From the NCBI RefSeq assembly GCF_001949145.1, contig NW_019091358.1, positions 310,961 to 374,960 of the forward strand: a stretch of DNA of 64,000 bases, in the 5' to 3' direction. Position 1 is the stretch's first letter. Each line of letters begins with the position of its first letter. A program made the translations under genes and the position numbers. The DNA is from Acanthaster planci. Taxonomy: Eukaryota; Echinodermata; Asteroidea; Valvatida; Acanthasteridae. Positions 13,701 through 28,700 of the stretch are shown piece by piece. Below the pieces are notes generated by a model that did no database searches, was not told the origin of the DNA, and was given only the letters and a program-made list of their open reading frames with translations.

Positions 13701-16700
13701 ATTTCCTGCTATAGGAGACCAGACAACTCACCATACTAAAACGTTCCTCTTTGCACACCATACAATGTGTCTCCTTCAAGTCTGGTACCCAGTCCTCTCT
13801 CTTGGGTGGTGCATCAGGCAGACCCGTAGCTTCCTTCATTGGCCGAGCCACTGAGGAAACAGTATGAGACTCTACGCTGCTCCCCGACACATGGGCTGAG
13901 ACGGATATTTTCTGAGGGGTTGTGGCGACCTGCGAAGACTGACCACGCGGGGACAAGCCTTTTGACACACTGCGTATTGAAGGTGTAGGGCTTGGTGCTG
14001 ATAAGAAAGCACAAATATCAGCATATAAGTCACACTGTAATCTGGTCAAAGTCTTTCAATATAGAGCCTCCTGTCCCTCAGTCTGAAGAGTAGTCACAAG
14101 ACAAACGATCCTGCTGAGAACATGAAAAAGTGCAACACATTTCCACTGACGCAAAGAAAAAAAATTCTTTTTTGAAGTCAAATTTCTTCCGTACTCACAT
14201 TCGTGTGAAGCGCAAACCAACGTTAGCCGCATTACATAAGTTTTCATTGAATTCACCGTGAGGAGGTCCAATTGGATGATATCAATTTCATGACTTAAAT
14301 GATGTGGTAAAAGAGGGCTCCTTTATCCACATGTAATGACACATCACAATAGTATTCTTACAACTTAAAAAAAAGCTACTTAACAGTAATAACATTTCTG
14401 GCAAGGATGCCTGAAGTTACTGTTGCATTTTGTTTTGCAGGTTATTAGTTGACAAAACTGCACCTTTCAGTATAAGCAATACAGGCAGTAGAAAACTAGA
14501 GATGAACTAGATAAGCAGTAGCACAGGGGCACAAAAACAAAACAACAGCAATCGTTTACAAAATTGTAGTGACAAGAGAGCAACAAAAGAAAAAAATGGC
14601 ATCAGTGATAATAATTAGTAAAGTCAGCAACAGCAGTGAAAAAAACTGAGCAAAAGCTGCAGCATCAGCAGCTAAGGAAGAGCAGCAACGGCATTAGAAA
14701 AAAGAAATAACTACACCATCAACTGCTACAATGGCAACAGCAACATCACTGACATCAACATCAGCAGCAAACACAAACAATAGCAACAACATAAACCGGA
14801 ACAAACTCCAATATTTCATAAGTAAAAATGCAACCCCCCCCCCCAAGTTTCTGCAGTTGTGACTCGAGCACCTACCCCTGTCCCTAGCTACGGGGATCGC
14901 CTGCGAAGCCGACGATGAAAACGACGGTGGGCTCAGAGTGGTCACTATCGACGACACGCTCAGACGACTTCGGCTTCTCCTCTGCCCTGAGGGCGAGGTC
15001 ATGCTCAGAGCTGACACGCTCCGTAGGGTGGACTCAAAATCTGCATCACACATGGTGAGACAACAGGTTGTCTACTAGCAACCAAGACCCAAGCAGAGAA
15101 TTTTTTTAAATATAATTTGTGTACATGCTCCTTTGTGTCTATTTAACCTGATCTCAAATTTTTTTGCCAACTGAGGAGCATTTTGGTGCCTTTTCTATTT
15201 GGATTTTTTTTATTCAAGATGCCAGGTCAGAGAGCCAAGCTTTCTCAGAAATATTTTCAATGAAGCAAGTTTGGTTCACAGTTTCCACAGAAGCCTCCAA
15301 AATAAACACTGTCTACCTCAGCAACGGAAGCCTCATTTTACAGAAAAAGCCCTCATTTTTCAGAAAAAGCATTAAAACCTTGAGGGTTGCACTGCCCGAT
15401 GAAGGTGACCAGAAAGAGATGCCACATAGCTTTCCATTTAAGAGAAGCAGAGAGCTGCACCAAATATGTGCCCAGGTAAAATTCACATCACAGACTTTTT
15501 CATGTAGCAATTTATGAGCATTTCCCCCAAATCAGATGTAAGCCAAAGCTACATATTAAGAGATGGCTACTCCGGAAAAATAAACCAGTTCATCACACCA
15601 ACTGAAACATAGTATTTGCAATTCATGTTAGTATACATTGCAGTATTCATTGCCGTTAAAGCAAACTTTAATAAATAGTTCCCTAACTTCATGCAGCATT
15701 TTCATATCTGGCTGCTACATCAAAAGAGGTACTTTTTGCTTTCATTAAACATGAAATAAAAACAGAGATTCAAAAATGATAAGAAAAGTTTCTTTTCTAT
15801 ATCAGCCATCTTTGCAGATATTGCTCCTAAAAGTGCAAAAAACATTAAAAACTATAAATAAAAATTGCATTAAATTGCTAGATATTATTAAACATTCAGA
15901 AATGCAAGCAATATCTCGGTTAATAGGAAAAACATGCTGTCTACTTAATTAAATCTTTTTTCAGGGGAAAAAAAAAATTGGCATCAAGGATCTCAACTCC
16001 AAAGGGAGAACTTGAAGGATTCAGACTGCATACTGACCCGACTGCGGAGTGTGGACAGCCACTATCAGCTGGATAGCATTCTTGGCATATCTGGTGACCA
16101 AGGCGTCGCAGGAGGCTTGGGTCAGCTCACTGGCAGGGAAGTGGGTGGACTGAAGCTCACGTCTCAGGCAGGTTAGGACAGTGGAGGCGTGCTCAATCTG
16201 TCGTGGGGAACACAAAATACAAAGGGCGTATAGCTATAAAACAAGAGAAGTTATCAAAATGTCACTAAAATTCAGATGAGTTAGTTGAAAGGTATCTCAT
16301 CATTTTTGAATTTGATAAACGAAAGGGTTTAACAACTGTCTAATGGATGGAGTGAAAAGAGGAATCTATTGACCGCCCTCCTCAGTATTTTAGGCTAAAT
16401 TACTGCTAGGCAATGCAGTATGCGACAATATTGGTAAAGAATCTGCTCAGTGTAACAATATCCCACAGGTCCACTATCCTCTAAAGGTTAAACAGCCTGC
16501 AAGTCTCAGCCTGCCAGTGCCAGCCACCAAAGGATCCAACAGCAACCATGTTCAATGGGACTAACTTGCTTTGCCCCAGAACGGGCAAGGATCCTACTTC
16601 CATCATCTGCTCAGTACCGCAGGTCCCCACAGAAGTGTCCAATGTTGCAACTTATTGCATTCACAGCGGGGTTGATACTGACAAGGCTGGGCCCACTTTC

Positions 16701-19700
16701 ACATAACTGTGTATCTCGGATCCCCACTCTGTACTTATGGCACTGATAGTTACTCTCACGATCAGTGTTCGTAAACATCTATTTAAACATCAACACAGGT
16801 TTGTCCGCACCTTTGTGTTCATAAGCAGCTGTTCCAACATTAGCATCGGTTTAGACACCAAATGCTCACAGTCGTGTCTCTCTGGCTCAGGTAAGCACAG
16901 TAATGCCTGAAATAAAAACAGTAATCATTGTATGCGTACACCACCATGAAATCATTCTTACAGACTAAATTCCTTGCACAAGAATCCTTAACGATACTTC
17001 TCTGTGCCAACCTTGGAGTGTGTAGTAACTCAGAATTTCTTTAATTAGCAGTGGCAGTTGCACTAACGGAATGTGAGTAGCCAAGCGCATCATTTCTTTA
17101 TGGAAACCACTGACTCCACGCACTGGTGGCCCATCTTTTCTTATTCCTGAACATTGCTTCGTCGCCGCAGTAAATCAGGTTTAGCAATAGTATACAGCTA
17201 ACAGGTGAGCTACGGTGATGCTCAACAAATATTTATATTTTTGGTCCATAACCCAGGTGCTTCTACTTACCTGTACGTGTATTTCTTCTTTGTACATATT
17301 TTATCAGGAAAAAATGATGTTGCAAAGTTTATTTTTCCCATTCACGCAAAGTGAGCCCCAAAAATGCATTTGTTTTATAAAGAACACTACAGAAACCGGC
17401 TAAGTTAGCCACAAAAAAATCATGTTATTTTTGTAGAAAACTTCAGCACTCGCTAAAGGTGCCAAGGGAACTCACGAGGGCAGGCATCACAGACATTATG
17501 CACAAATCGGAGACAGTGCAATGCTTGAGCACAGCAACCTATTCTCATGAGAGTATGTGCAAGCCCATCTAGGGTTTGTGCTTCAGCACTGGGTGTATAG
17601 GCGTAGTGGCTGTGAATGGATGCTGCCTCGTACGCAGCAGTGATATCCCACTGACCTGATGTCTTGCTCATTGTTACGATCCCAGTTGATCCCAATCCTT
17701 TTGTGTCTCCCCGAAAAGGTACGTGTGGAATTTATGCATGTTCCAAAAAACCTATAAGAGACTCCATAGTCATTGATTTCGCTCTCAGTCAGTGCCTATA
17801 TGCTTTTAGCATGTGCGTTCCGAAATAGCCAGCGTTGGGTCAGCACCTCCTTGTCGTCTACGCCTTAATTACTGCTGGACCGTGGCCAAGGCTGACACCG
17901 CTGAGGGACCGTGGACCCTGGAGTGTCGTGGCTCCATGTGGAAGCCGAATCTCGGGGATCGACACTGACCTACCGGTCTGAACTGGGCTGTTCTGGCGCA
18001 GAGTGTGGAGGTGCTTGGCCCGACGACCGCGTTCTTTTAGCAATGGCACTGACTGGGCGAGGCCTAATTTTCTTCCTCTCTTGTGTTGGCTCCTTAAGGT
18101 AATTATACTCGGCCGAATATAATTTGCCTCTTTGCGTATTAATATGTTTTTTTGCGGGCTTGCTAATGTTCAATGTAATTAATTGTGCTTGGCTGTGCTA
18201 TGGTAAATAATTTCCTTTTATGCTTTCGACTGTTCAAATTCACGGTGTTCTTGCATGAGAAGTTTAAGAGAAGTGGTTTGCAGCAAACCACTAGATTTAC
18301 TTTGTTTTAATTTACTGCTTTGCTAATTTAAGTTTACAATTAAATGTTATTAAAAAAAATTAGTTCCTTTATTGTTCTTTGCTCGTATTTTTAGTGTCCT
18401 GGTTCCCGTCTTTTGATTTTTCTTCTGCTGTGCGTTCTCCGCACGCAACACTCATGCAATGCTTCACGCACCTATAGCATGATGTGTGAACTTTCATCTT
18501 TTCAGATGAATGTGTACACAAGTGCAGTGTCTTCACATGGATGCCATGCAAACTGCATCAATAGCATTAAGGGGTAAGTGATGCTTCTTGTTTCATAACT
18601 ACCAAGGGGTATGTGAGCACGGAGGCCAAATGAATATCTGATGCTTGGGTGGAAGTGGTATGAAGAGTGCCTAGAAATGGACCCTTGCAGGACTAACCTT
18701 GGCACCCAGGCTGAGTGACTGCAGCTCCTCCACCTGCTCCATGGCCATCAAGTCCAGAAAGTGATCCATCATGAGCTGGACCAGGAACACCGTACTGGCC
18801 AGGCTGATCCTGTCCCCCTGGGCGTCCAGGAGGTTCCTGCAGATGCGAAGGCAGAGGGCGCGGTCCCCGATCTGCTCCAGGATCTGACAAGGCCAAGAGA
18901 ATCAAGAAGAGAAGTAGACAGCTTTGCCAAAAATGACACCAGTCAGATACTCTGCACTGAGGTTCTCACACATCCACGAGCGCAGAGGATAAGATCAGAT
19001 TGCTCTAAGATCTCATGGGAAATTTTCAAAAAGGCAGCTTTGCAAATATGATTTGGGATGGATATTCTGTCTCAAGATTCTTTCAGATCTGCAGACTTTG
19101 CCACCTGCTCTGGAATCTTTAAAGCTAGATAGCAGATGAATGAGCCTGTTTCAGCAACATGATATGGAAAATTTCTGCAGAGAGGCCATCGCAGCTCCGT
19201 GGTTGCCACTGCAGGTAGCTGCAAACTGGATAGAAGACAGGATTAGGCTGATATGCAAGACTGGGGCAGGTGAGGTTTTCTGCTGCAAAATAGATTCAAA
19301 CATATACACACAAGTAATCTACAAGCCCGCAGATCTGTAGATACCAAGGATGATCGTGGATGAAGTCAACAACTTGCACATCAGCATGGCTGAGAAAAAT
19401 GAAGGTGCTATGAAAGAATGACACGGGAAGATTTGTGCTTAAAGTGAAGATCAGCAGATGCAAGGAACCATCTCGGTCAAGCAGTCAAAGACATCGAATC
19501 GAGAAGACTTCTTGGTCTGCAGACCTGTTGACTCCATTATTACTGCAAATAGTGAGGACATCAACTATTCCCAAAGTTACACAGCAAGCATCAGGAATCA
19601 ACAGGCAGCTCTTAGCATTCAGGGCAAAAACATTCAACCAGTGACACTGATGGGGTTCAACCCTCACACCCTACAGTCAGGCATCTCATATCTCAAAGAC

Positions 19701-22700
19701 AAGCTTCAGGATAGAGTTTTCTCCAATTGTAACCCACTGGCAAGGCTGTCAGAGTGAGGACCCCTTCTGCTTACTGTTTTAAGCCAATTTCAATACTCTA
19801 AAGCCACTGGATGGTCAAGAGGACTTGTACTGAAAAAGACGCGCAAGGCTTCATCAGTGCAGCAAAGGCTTGTGGCCAGTGAAACTTAAGCTGGCCAGAG
19901 AAACTTAAAGTGCTGATCATCTAGCAAGTCCCGGTCAAGTTTGATTGCACCATCCACGGACAGAGCTCATTCCTAAAATAACACAGTTAGTTCTCCGTGT
20001 GTGACACGTCTTTATGGTGTGGCTCAGCCTTTACTGGTTTTACAATTATGTAGGCTAATTTATTCAATATCTTATCGATATTCTTATTCGTACCAGGACA
20101 TTTTAACAAAGCAGATATGCATAACGAAAATATCAGCCACTTCCCACTGTCCTTACTGCTGCGCTGGGTGGAACACACTCAAGTTATGTCGTTCATACTA
20201 CTGCTAGCACTGATTTATTGTCCACTGTAAACAAAGTAAAACACCCTCTGCTAATAAAGGATACCAAAATGGTAAAATAACGACCACAAAACTTGCACTT
20301 CTAAAATCCATGTTGACAAGTGCATTGGCCAATGCTTGGAGTTTTTCCTCAGGTGAGTTAAAATTGAACCCATTCAATAAAATCTGATGGAAAGTAAGGA
20401 TACATCTGAGTATTACTGCCCAATATTGATTAGCTTCAGTCATCATGCTAATTATGTTTAACGTATAGGTCTGTTCTGTGCATGGAAATAATGCCCAAAA
20501 CACAAAACTGCTAGAAGTCTACTTCCATGTACTGCAAGGAATTCATTGGAAACCACATGTGCAATTTGAACACCTGTGGAAGGTACATGGAAATAGCTTT
20601 CAAAACTATAATTTTGGCCCAAATGTTGAAACTGGAATGTTTAACATCTTAAGAGTGTAGTGTATGGTAGGAATTCAGGGCCTAAAAAGGGAGTAAATTG
20701 CACTAGATTCTGAAATGCTGGTAAAATTTTAATTTTTGCAGAGTTTCTGATTAAATAAAATCCTGCTGTTAAGAAACTTAAACGAAAAAAAATTGAGGGA
20801 AATCAATTCAATTAAAAGAGTAATCTCTATTTACACTGACCTGGTACGCCATGAGAGTGTTGTTGCTATCACCCAGTAAGTGCAAAAGATGCTTTTCATG
20901 AATTGTCTGCATGGATGGAAATAACAGAATAGGTCGATAAACTGGAGGCATTCCATGAAACTTTGACACGAGATAGGACAGGACAGGCCTGGCTGCAATT
21001 TGTGACAAGTGTGAACCACGAGGTTGACACAGAGAGGTCAAATTTCACTGGAATCATGAGGAAACTTGAATTATCCCAATGTTTGTTTTTGTGGTAAAAG
21101 ATCCAAAGTATTTCAAGTATCAGTTTTCCTTGATTAAGATGGTGCTTTTTGAGGCAGCAGAATGCAGGTCCCATACTTTGAGACTCAAAAACCTCATTGA
21201 AATCCGTAAATAAATCCATGTTTTGTTTTATCTACCAAAAACATGGATAACAGTTTCTCCACAGCAACCTCTCAGTGAAACCCTGCTTTAGCAGTACTCT
21301 GTATTGGCAGTACTGAAAACAAGATTCCTCAAGGCCTATGTATGAAATGGAAAGCTAAATTTACACTCCAACTTTTTGAGAGTTGTTTTTGAGAACAAGG
21401 ATCACTGAGTTTCATTCGGTTGACTTTTTGACCCAGTTTTTCTCAGTCTTGAGTGCCTTCTCAAGCACAGACCTTGATGCACCCCTATTTGCCATTGTTG
21501 GGAGCTTACCTCTTTTAAGTTTAAGTACACGTTGTGCTGGACTGCCCATTTCTTGGCCAGCTCAAAGTCCCCGGCACCCAGCAGCACGGCCAACACTGCG
21601 TGGGGGTCCTCCTGGCTGTCTGCGGCCGCTCGCTGCCACTGGACGTAAGGGCTTGGTGGGGTCACTGCCTCGGGGTCACTGTTGTCCAGGTCAAGTGTCG
21701 TGGCTGAATCGTTGGCCTGTGCATACTCGGCAATCTGTACAGGATAGTTTCCCAAAAATGTTAATGCAAAACAGGAAGATCGAACAGTCCCTGTGATTCA
21801 AGTAGCTGGTAACTGCTGAAACATTTCATTGAATGGTTTTCAGTCTGCAACAATTTATGAATAACAACTCTAATTTTCTTAACATCAGAAATGCCACAAA
21901 TGGTTAATCCTTTTAGAGTTAGAAGCTGGTACTCTTTAATTTATAATTTGAAGTACTGAAAGTCAGTTAAATTCAAACATGTTGTTCAACCAATCTTTGC
22001 GCATAATCTGTAGAGGTAGCACCTACAACTTCTCTCACCACAACAAAATAAAGCAATTTAATTTGAATTTGTTCAGGAAACCACATGCAAAAAACAGAAC
22101 TAAAGAGTTTAATCTTAATGCCACAAAGGACTGTGCAGATAAAAAAGTTGGGAGTACTGAGGCCCTGAAAATCAGATGTCAACAATTGTACAGTTCTTTA
22201 ATGTGATAGTGATGCTCTACTGTGCTGCATTACAGTACGAGTTCAGAATAGTGCAGTTTACAGTCTTACTTGTCACATTAAACCCAATACTACATGTATC
22301 TTGTATTCAGAGCTTCAAATGTTACAATTGCCAGGAAACTGGATGAAGTTGCAGAGGGTGATTGACAGCAGAAAGGAAAATAAACTCATAAAAACTTTCA
22401 AGACTAAAATGGCAACGGTTATTTTACCTTGCTGTATGTTTTCATTTGTTCCAGCTTAAAAGCAACAGATTCTTTCAGACTGGTGTCTGCAGCAGGGTTT
22501 GCCACACAGTGCTCCAGTAACTGCAGACAGACTGACACAGGTAGGCGGGGTAACAGACCTAGGGTCACCCGGCTACACAAGTCTTTGTCTTGGAGGCATA
22601 AGAGTGCCCGCCAAGAATCAGACATCAGTAGCTCCTCCTTCTTTGTGGAGAGGTCAGCCTGGGCAGCACAGCAGAGCACAAAGTCCCGTATGATTGACAA

Positions 22701-25700
22701 CTGCGGCAGCCAATCACTTAACGCGTCCGCTTTGGGGAGTGAGTAGATGAGGTGCAGGGCATCCGCCCACTTGGAGTAGGTTATGAGGTGATCTACGGTA
22801 TAGTACACCATGGCCTGGTAGTGGTCGCTGCTGAGGTTGGCCAAGGTGCAGGCGTGGGCATTACGCATAGTCAGAGCGACAGTGTTTGCTGGGTGGCCTT
22901 CTGGTATATTCAGGCTGCTGGCTTTATCCTGCAATGTTTCGGCTGTTTCTACAATGTTCAACATAAAGGACTCCACATATCGCTGCACAGTGGAGTAGCC
23001 AATCACATGCTGTGCCATTTTGGTCATCTCCAGCCGCGGTGTTATCACATCCGGGAGGAACTCCCTGTCCTCACCGAAGGCCCCTTCATCAAAGACCAAG
23101 CTCATGGGGCTGCCCACTGAGCTGGTCAGGCTGTTGCTGCTCTCGAAGGACTTCTTCAGTGCAAACCTGTCGGGCCTGTCATCCACTGACATACTGACAA
23201 GGCCAGCTAGGGAGGCGACCAGCTTGGACTTGGAGTGGAGGTAAGCCAGGGTGGACTCTGTCATGCTGAATGTCGGACGGGGCAAGCACTCAAAATGCCT
23301 GACGGGGACCTCGCTGAGCAGACCCTCAGGCTCAGAGGAGCTGCGTCGATGGGTAAGAACCGGCCGCTTCAGTTTGGATGCAAAGCGGTACTCAAACTTA
23401 TAGCCATAGCAGAAGTTATATGGCTCGATTCGAACGGTAAACTTGAAGGAACGTGTGCGGGTTAACTTTGGTCTCATTGGCAATCCTGGATAAAGTAAAA
23501 CATAATCATAAATAGTACCTTGACCTGAAAAAACCTGACAAAAAAAACATGTGAAAGGAAGGCAGGTGAAATGCCACCACGTGACTGGTGAGAAGGCTAC
23601 AGCTTGTACACATTTAGATGAAAACTGGGCTTAAGCTTAAAATGCAACCACTGAGCGATGCTCAAAACACATTGGTTCTCTAAAGTAGGCCCCTCCCACC
23701 AATAACAGTTCCTGAACAGAACCCACAGGTTCCAAGCATGCATGAGAGAGGAAGCATTATGACAAAGCAACAAGATTCCATTGAAGCTTCACATTGACTT
23801 TTTCATCCCAAACTATATCTCCGTGCACACATCTGACTCTAAGGTGAAACGGTCAACAGGTGAAGGGGTCGGGGGTCCAGTTTGGCCTGAAACAGAGAGC
23901 GCAGTGATTTCTTCTCACCCGGTGAAGCAGGTTTCTCCTCCAGCTCAATCTTGCCCGGCTGGCAGCTCAGAACAAATCTCTCCAGTTTCTCCCCAAGCTG
24001 CTTGGACATGTGGGGGGCCACCACGTTGAGCAGGCCACCATATATGTGGCCTTGCTCCACGTCTGTGCCCAGACTCTTCCCAGTGAAGTCCTTCCGGAAC
24101 CAGTCCAGTTGCTTAGGTATGGTCACCTGAAAACAAAATGGCCATTTGGAAGCTATTATCATGTCAATAGGCTGTGGGTTCCCTGTTAAGGCTGAGTAAA
24201 TTTGAATAATTGAATATTTGACCTTCCATTTGATCAAAAATTCAGTCGTACCAAATTCCGCAGTACAAAGAAAAAATATACAAGAGTACAAAAGAAAGAA
24301 AAACTTGACAAAAACTTGGAGAAATTTTGGGCCATTTTGCTGGGCATTTGCACTTTATCTGCCTTTAAGTTTAATCATTACATCTTGAAAAACACTTGTA
24401 GAATGCAGTTTTTCTTTATTTCATTGACGTTCATCTCTGAATAATCAATTTGGAAAAAGGATTTGATAATAATCAATACATTTAAATAATACTTTTCACC
24501 AAATTTTGATGTAAAACCTGTTACAAAATGCTATGTCCAAATAATATGACACATAGAATTCATATGGGATGGGAATAGTTGTTAGCTCAACAATGAAATC
24601 AGGGTAGTTAAGGAAGTGGCGTCACTATATTTTGAAGTGTTAACAAAGACTTAAACACTTGCCATATTCATCACAGGCAACAGAAAGGTCTCTTTTTCTG
24701 AATGTAACTGGACATGAAAAAGCTTACGAACATCTAGGAGACTCAGAATGACAGCCCCAACTGAATTCTGTTTATAAACTTACCCGCATTCTCTCCTCGT
24801 TCACGATCACGTAATTCTCCAAGAACTGCTGCATCGCTGACTCTAGCTGCTCTTCCACAGTGTTGACTTGCAGCACCTGTGCAAATCAACGTGGGTAGAT
24901 CAAATCGGACGCATCTAATTAACTCAAATAATCCTGAATACTCCAACAATCTTAAATATGACTTATCATACATCTCAAAGGGTTCAGGTTAATTGTACTA
25001 GCATCATTTGACAAGATGACACCATCTCCTTCAATTTCGTTTGTAAGGTAGAAAAAAAAGAAAATAAAAGCAGTGAGAAAATATCAGTATGATTTGAGGT
25101 TTGTGTGGTGTAAAACTACTAAAGGTACATGTATAAAATGGCTGCAGACATGTAAATGTATTTCTTCTTTGAAATATGGAGAGTTTTCTAACTACCGGTT
25201 CTTTCAAAGTAACACTTCTTCAAAGAAACAAATATACAAGGATGTACCCGAAAGGCATTATCTTCCTGTGAAAAAGAAGATTAATTTTTGAAACACTTTT
25301 GATTATAATTGAAGTTCTTGGCTAGGCACAGTGTATATTCAGGCTGCAAATAAGAGTGAACAATGAAACTTAAAAATATTTGAGATGCAAATACTCTGAA
25401 ATCGCTAAGTACATGTACATGTGCAATAACAATGTTGCAACAGTAGTTCCCCTTCTGATGACGATCTGATGTTAAGTTTTTTATTTCATTCTCAATCCAA
25501 CCATTCCAGATCTTCCAAAATCCTCCAGGAGATTTGGAGGCCACTGCAGGATGAGGAGGGTACAGTTCACCCACAATTTCCTTCCAGAGCTTTATGTCCC
25601 TGGAAAGCTTGACTAAAAAAGGACGCATCATGGTTTTTCTGCACAAGGGGATTTTAGACGCTCTTGAAAGGTTCTCAGTAAATATTCCAAATGGGGTTAG

Positions 25701-28700
25701 GCTAAATGATGCCTTGGGATCCTTACCTGCAAGGCTGGTGAGACTTGGCACCCATTGGAGATGACAAACAGCAACCGCGTCTCGGCAGGTGGCAGATACC
25801 TGTGCCAGGGGTCCTCAACATTCAGTGCTGCAAACCAACAGATGTTTACAGCACGCTGTGAAAATGTGGTTGGTGTCTAAAATCCTACGACTGCTTTCAA
25901 CTCGGCCAAAAAAACATCCCTATTAAACCCAGGGTTCCCAAAACCAAAATTCAAGTAATGACTACTTGTTGCTAAAAACCGCACATCTGCCGCCAAATAC
26001 TTTTCTTCTGCAGCACCGGTACAATGTTTTTCTAGGGGATATTGCAGGATACCAGTCAAACTTGCGAATATTGACCATTTGGCGCCAGCTCATCATTCCT
26101 GGTAGCCTTAAGCAAGAAGAGTTGAGATAGCAAACGTGGAGGTCGAGTGGAAGCTTGTGTGTCTGAGTTAAATTAAAACTGAACAAAATATGAACAGTGA
26201 ACAGAGTTGACAGTTCAAAAAAAAGAGGAAATTTTGACTTCCAGACAAATATTGGATGACTAGCAAATAATGTCCATTCGGGCAATTCACAACAGGGTCG
26301 ACAGATTTCGTGCGTTGTGATTGGGTAACGCACTGCAAACTCTTGGACGTGCACTATTGTGAATCGAACGTATTCATAAAAGACTTGTGAAGTGTCTTGT
26401 GACATTATTTGCAATTTGTGAAGCACAGCCCTTGGCCTGCTCTGGTACATTTAATGGCTTACCGTGGAGCCTATGAAGGAGCATGTGATTGAAGCATGAT
26501 GGCGGGTGCAGCCCTGGCCGCAGGATAATGTAACGAAGCTCAAAGGCACTGCAAGATGAAACCATGACACACACACAATGACGTCACCTTGGCACAATGG
26601 TGCTATCCTAGCTTTTCAACTCGAAAAATCTCTGGTACATAACATAGTTAACCACTTCCTGCCGGGAACTCCTGAATCGGAGACGTATGGTTTATATGCG
26701 TGGCCAGGGTCTCCGAACTCGGACAAAGGACACAGGGCCCTGTAACAAAAGACCGTACTCTGAACGAAAGACCAGGCTGCTGGGCATTACCGACATTTTA
26801 CACTCTCAAAAGTGGTGATAATCCAGCCTTGTTTTGAAACTGTATACCAGGATTTGGGGCATTGAGAGCGAGCGGATTACCACCGGGGACAAAAGCGCTC
26901 CACCACCACAGCGATGAGCCACACAGCACTGCTGCACTCTAATCTGGCCCCTATTGAAAAGAAGTCAGCAGTGCACTGAGCCAGGTTCGTGAACAAAAGA
27001 CAGTTTATACAACCCCGNNNNNNNNNNNNNNNNNNNNNNNNNNNNNNNNNNNNNNNNNNNNNNNNNNNNNNNNNNNNNNNNNNCAACTTAGAGTAGCGCC
27101 TAAAGATTACTTCGTGTGGCTATAAACGACCGTTAAATGAAATGATGAATTTTGAAGGATTTTGAAAACGGAAAAAATGATAGTCATGCTGGCCCAGCAA
27201 CATCAACATTGAAAAATGCCCCGGCATGAAGTGGTTAAGGAGAACACCAAGGGTGGAGTGTGCCATGCCCTGAGGGCTGGAGTCTGACAACAATTCATGT
27301 TACATTAAGAATTCACTTCCAAATGGCTGCAAAACCTTTGAGACAATGACAACTAGCCAGAATAATTAAATCCATCTCCTGTAATGTTCGGCCAACTGCT
27401 GAAGTAGGCAGGTCTTGCACCCGGAGCATACCAGGATGGCATTGGAGAAGTCCATGTCATTTAGTGGGTTCAAGGTAACCATCCATTATACATGTAAGTT
27501 TAATAATTTTGAACTCTTAAAGTCTCTACCTTTTTTATGAACTACTTTTACTCCATCAGTTGCTCTTGTAAACTGTACTTCTGTGTTTTGCGGTGAGAAT
27601 TTTTATATTCAGCACTATAAACAGCATTCAGGCAAAAAGCAATTCTGGACTGATACTGATTCTAACAACATAAAAGAAAGTAGCACAGATGAGCCTACCT
27701 GACTACACCAAGCTGTCCGATGCGGTAGGCCATCTTGTTGAGGTAGGCAATCCGTTCAATGATCAGACGACTACTGGTACCCGGCAGGGTGACAACATTC
27801 TCAAGGCATGGTGTTGCTGTCAGGGAGCTGTGCCTTGTGTGGCCGGATGAAGGTGTAGTGGCAGTGGTTTCCTTCAAGAAAATAACAAGGAACACTGTCA
27901 ACATAATGAGTTGTTCTAAAATGGTGCGCCTTCAATGTTTGTCAAAGAAAGGGTCTCCCACTAAAGGGTTGCCACTGCCAACCACGCAATGCTTTATGGG
28001 TAACCAGAGCTGCCCACCTTCAATTCAGCTTTTCAGTAGTCCAAAGGCCAAAAATCAATATTCTGATAAAGAAATCAGTAGTTTTCTAGGTGATGCTGTC
28101 AGAATGTGCACTTTTACTCCCAACTGGTACTGTACAGTATACTCAAAAAGCCCTTAGGCTGTTTCAGTCTGGAAACATCTTTTTCACAAGGTCAGTCAAG
28201 TGATCAGCGGCAGCAAGGGAGCACTTTATGTTCAAAATTAAAAACTGCAACATGCTCTTATTACTGGAAAGTCTTTTGGCTGAAAGAACTGAGCGATGTC
28301 ACCAGCACTTTTTGATGATGCAACGTTGGACTGGTGCTTTTTTGATATATGTGAACTTGAAAGTCATTCGTACACATGTATCTCCTTGGTCAATGGAAAA
28401 GTCGGACAAATAAGGTGTACATCTCAGGCTATGTTCATCCCTTCTGGGTAGTGAAATACATGTTAATCTGAGTACGTATTCCTATTTGAAAGGCTGATTT
28501 CTAAAACTGTTCGAAAGCCATTTTTATGATCAGCTGTGCTACGTTGGATTAGAGAATCTAATCACCAAGGTGCGCATAGTGCACCCGTACACACTACACA
28601 TTAGGCTGGGCTGCAGTGCAAAGTACATTGCCAGATAACTGTAGACTTCAGGGAATCAGACTATCCTCTGCTCTGTGATTGGGGCACCATGAAAATTGGA

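Noticed and set aside
17453-18173. Several 60-80 codon minus-strand frames in the intron between exons 24 and 25
   Set aside because: Exons 24 and 25 join in phase and match adjacent human segments, leaving no room for an extra exon. The frames show no family signature.
19458-19757. 99-codon plus-strand frame in a ZFYVE26 intron
   Set aside because: No recognisable motif, and it lies on the strand opposite to the host gene with no splice partners.
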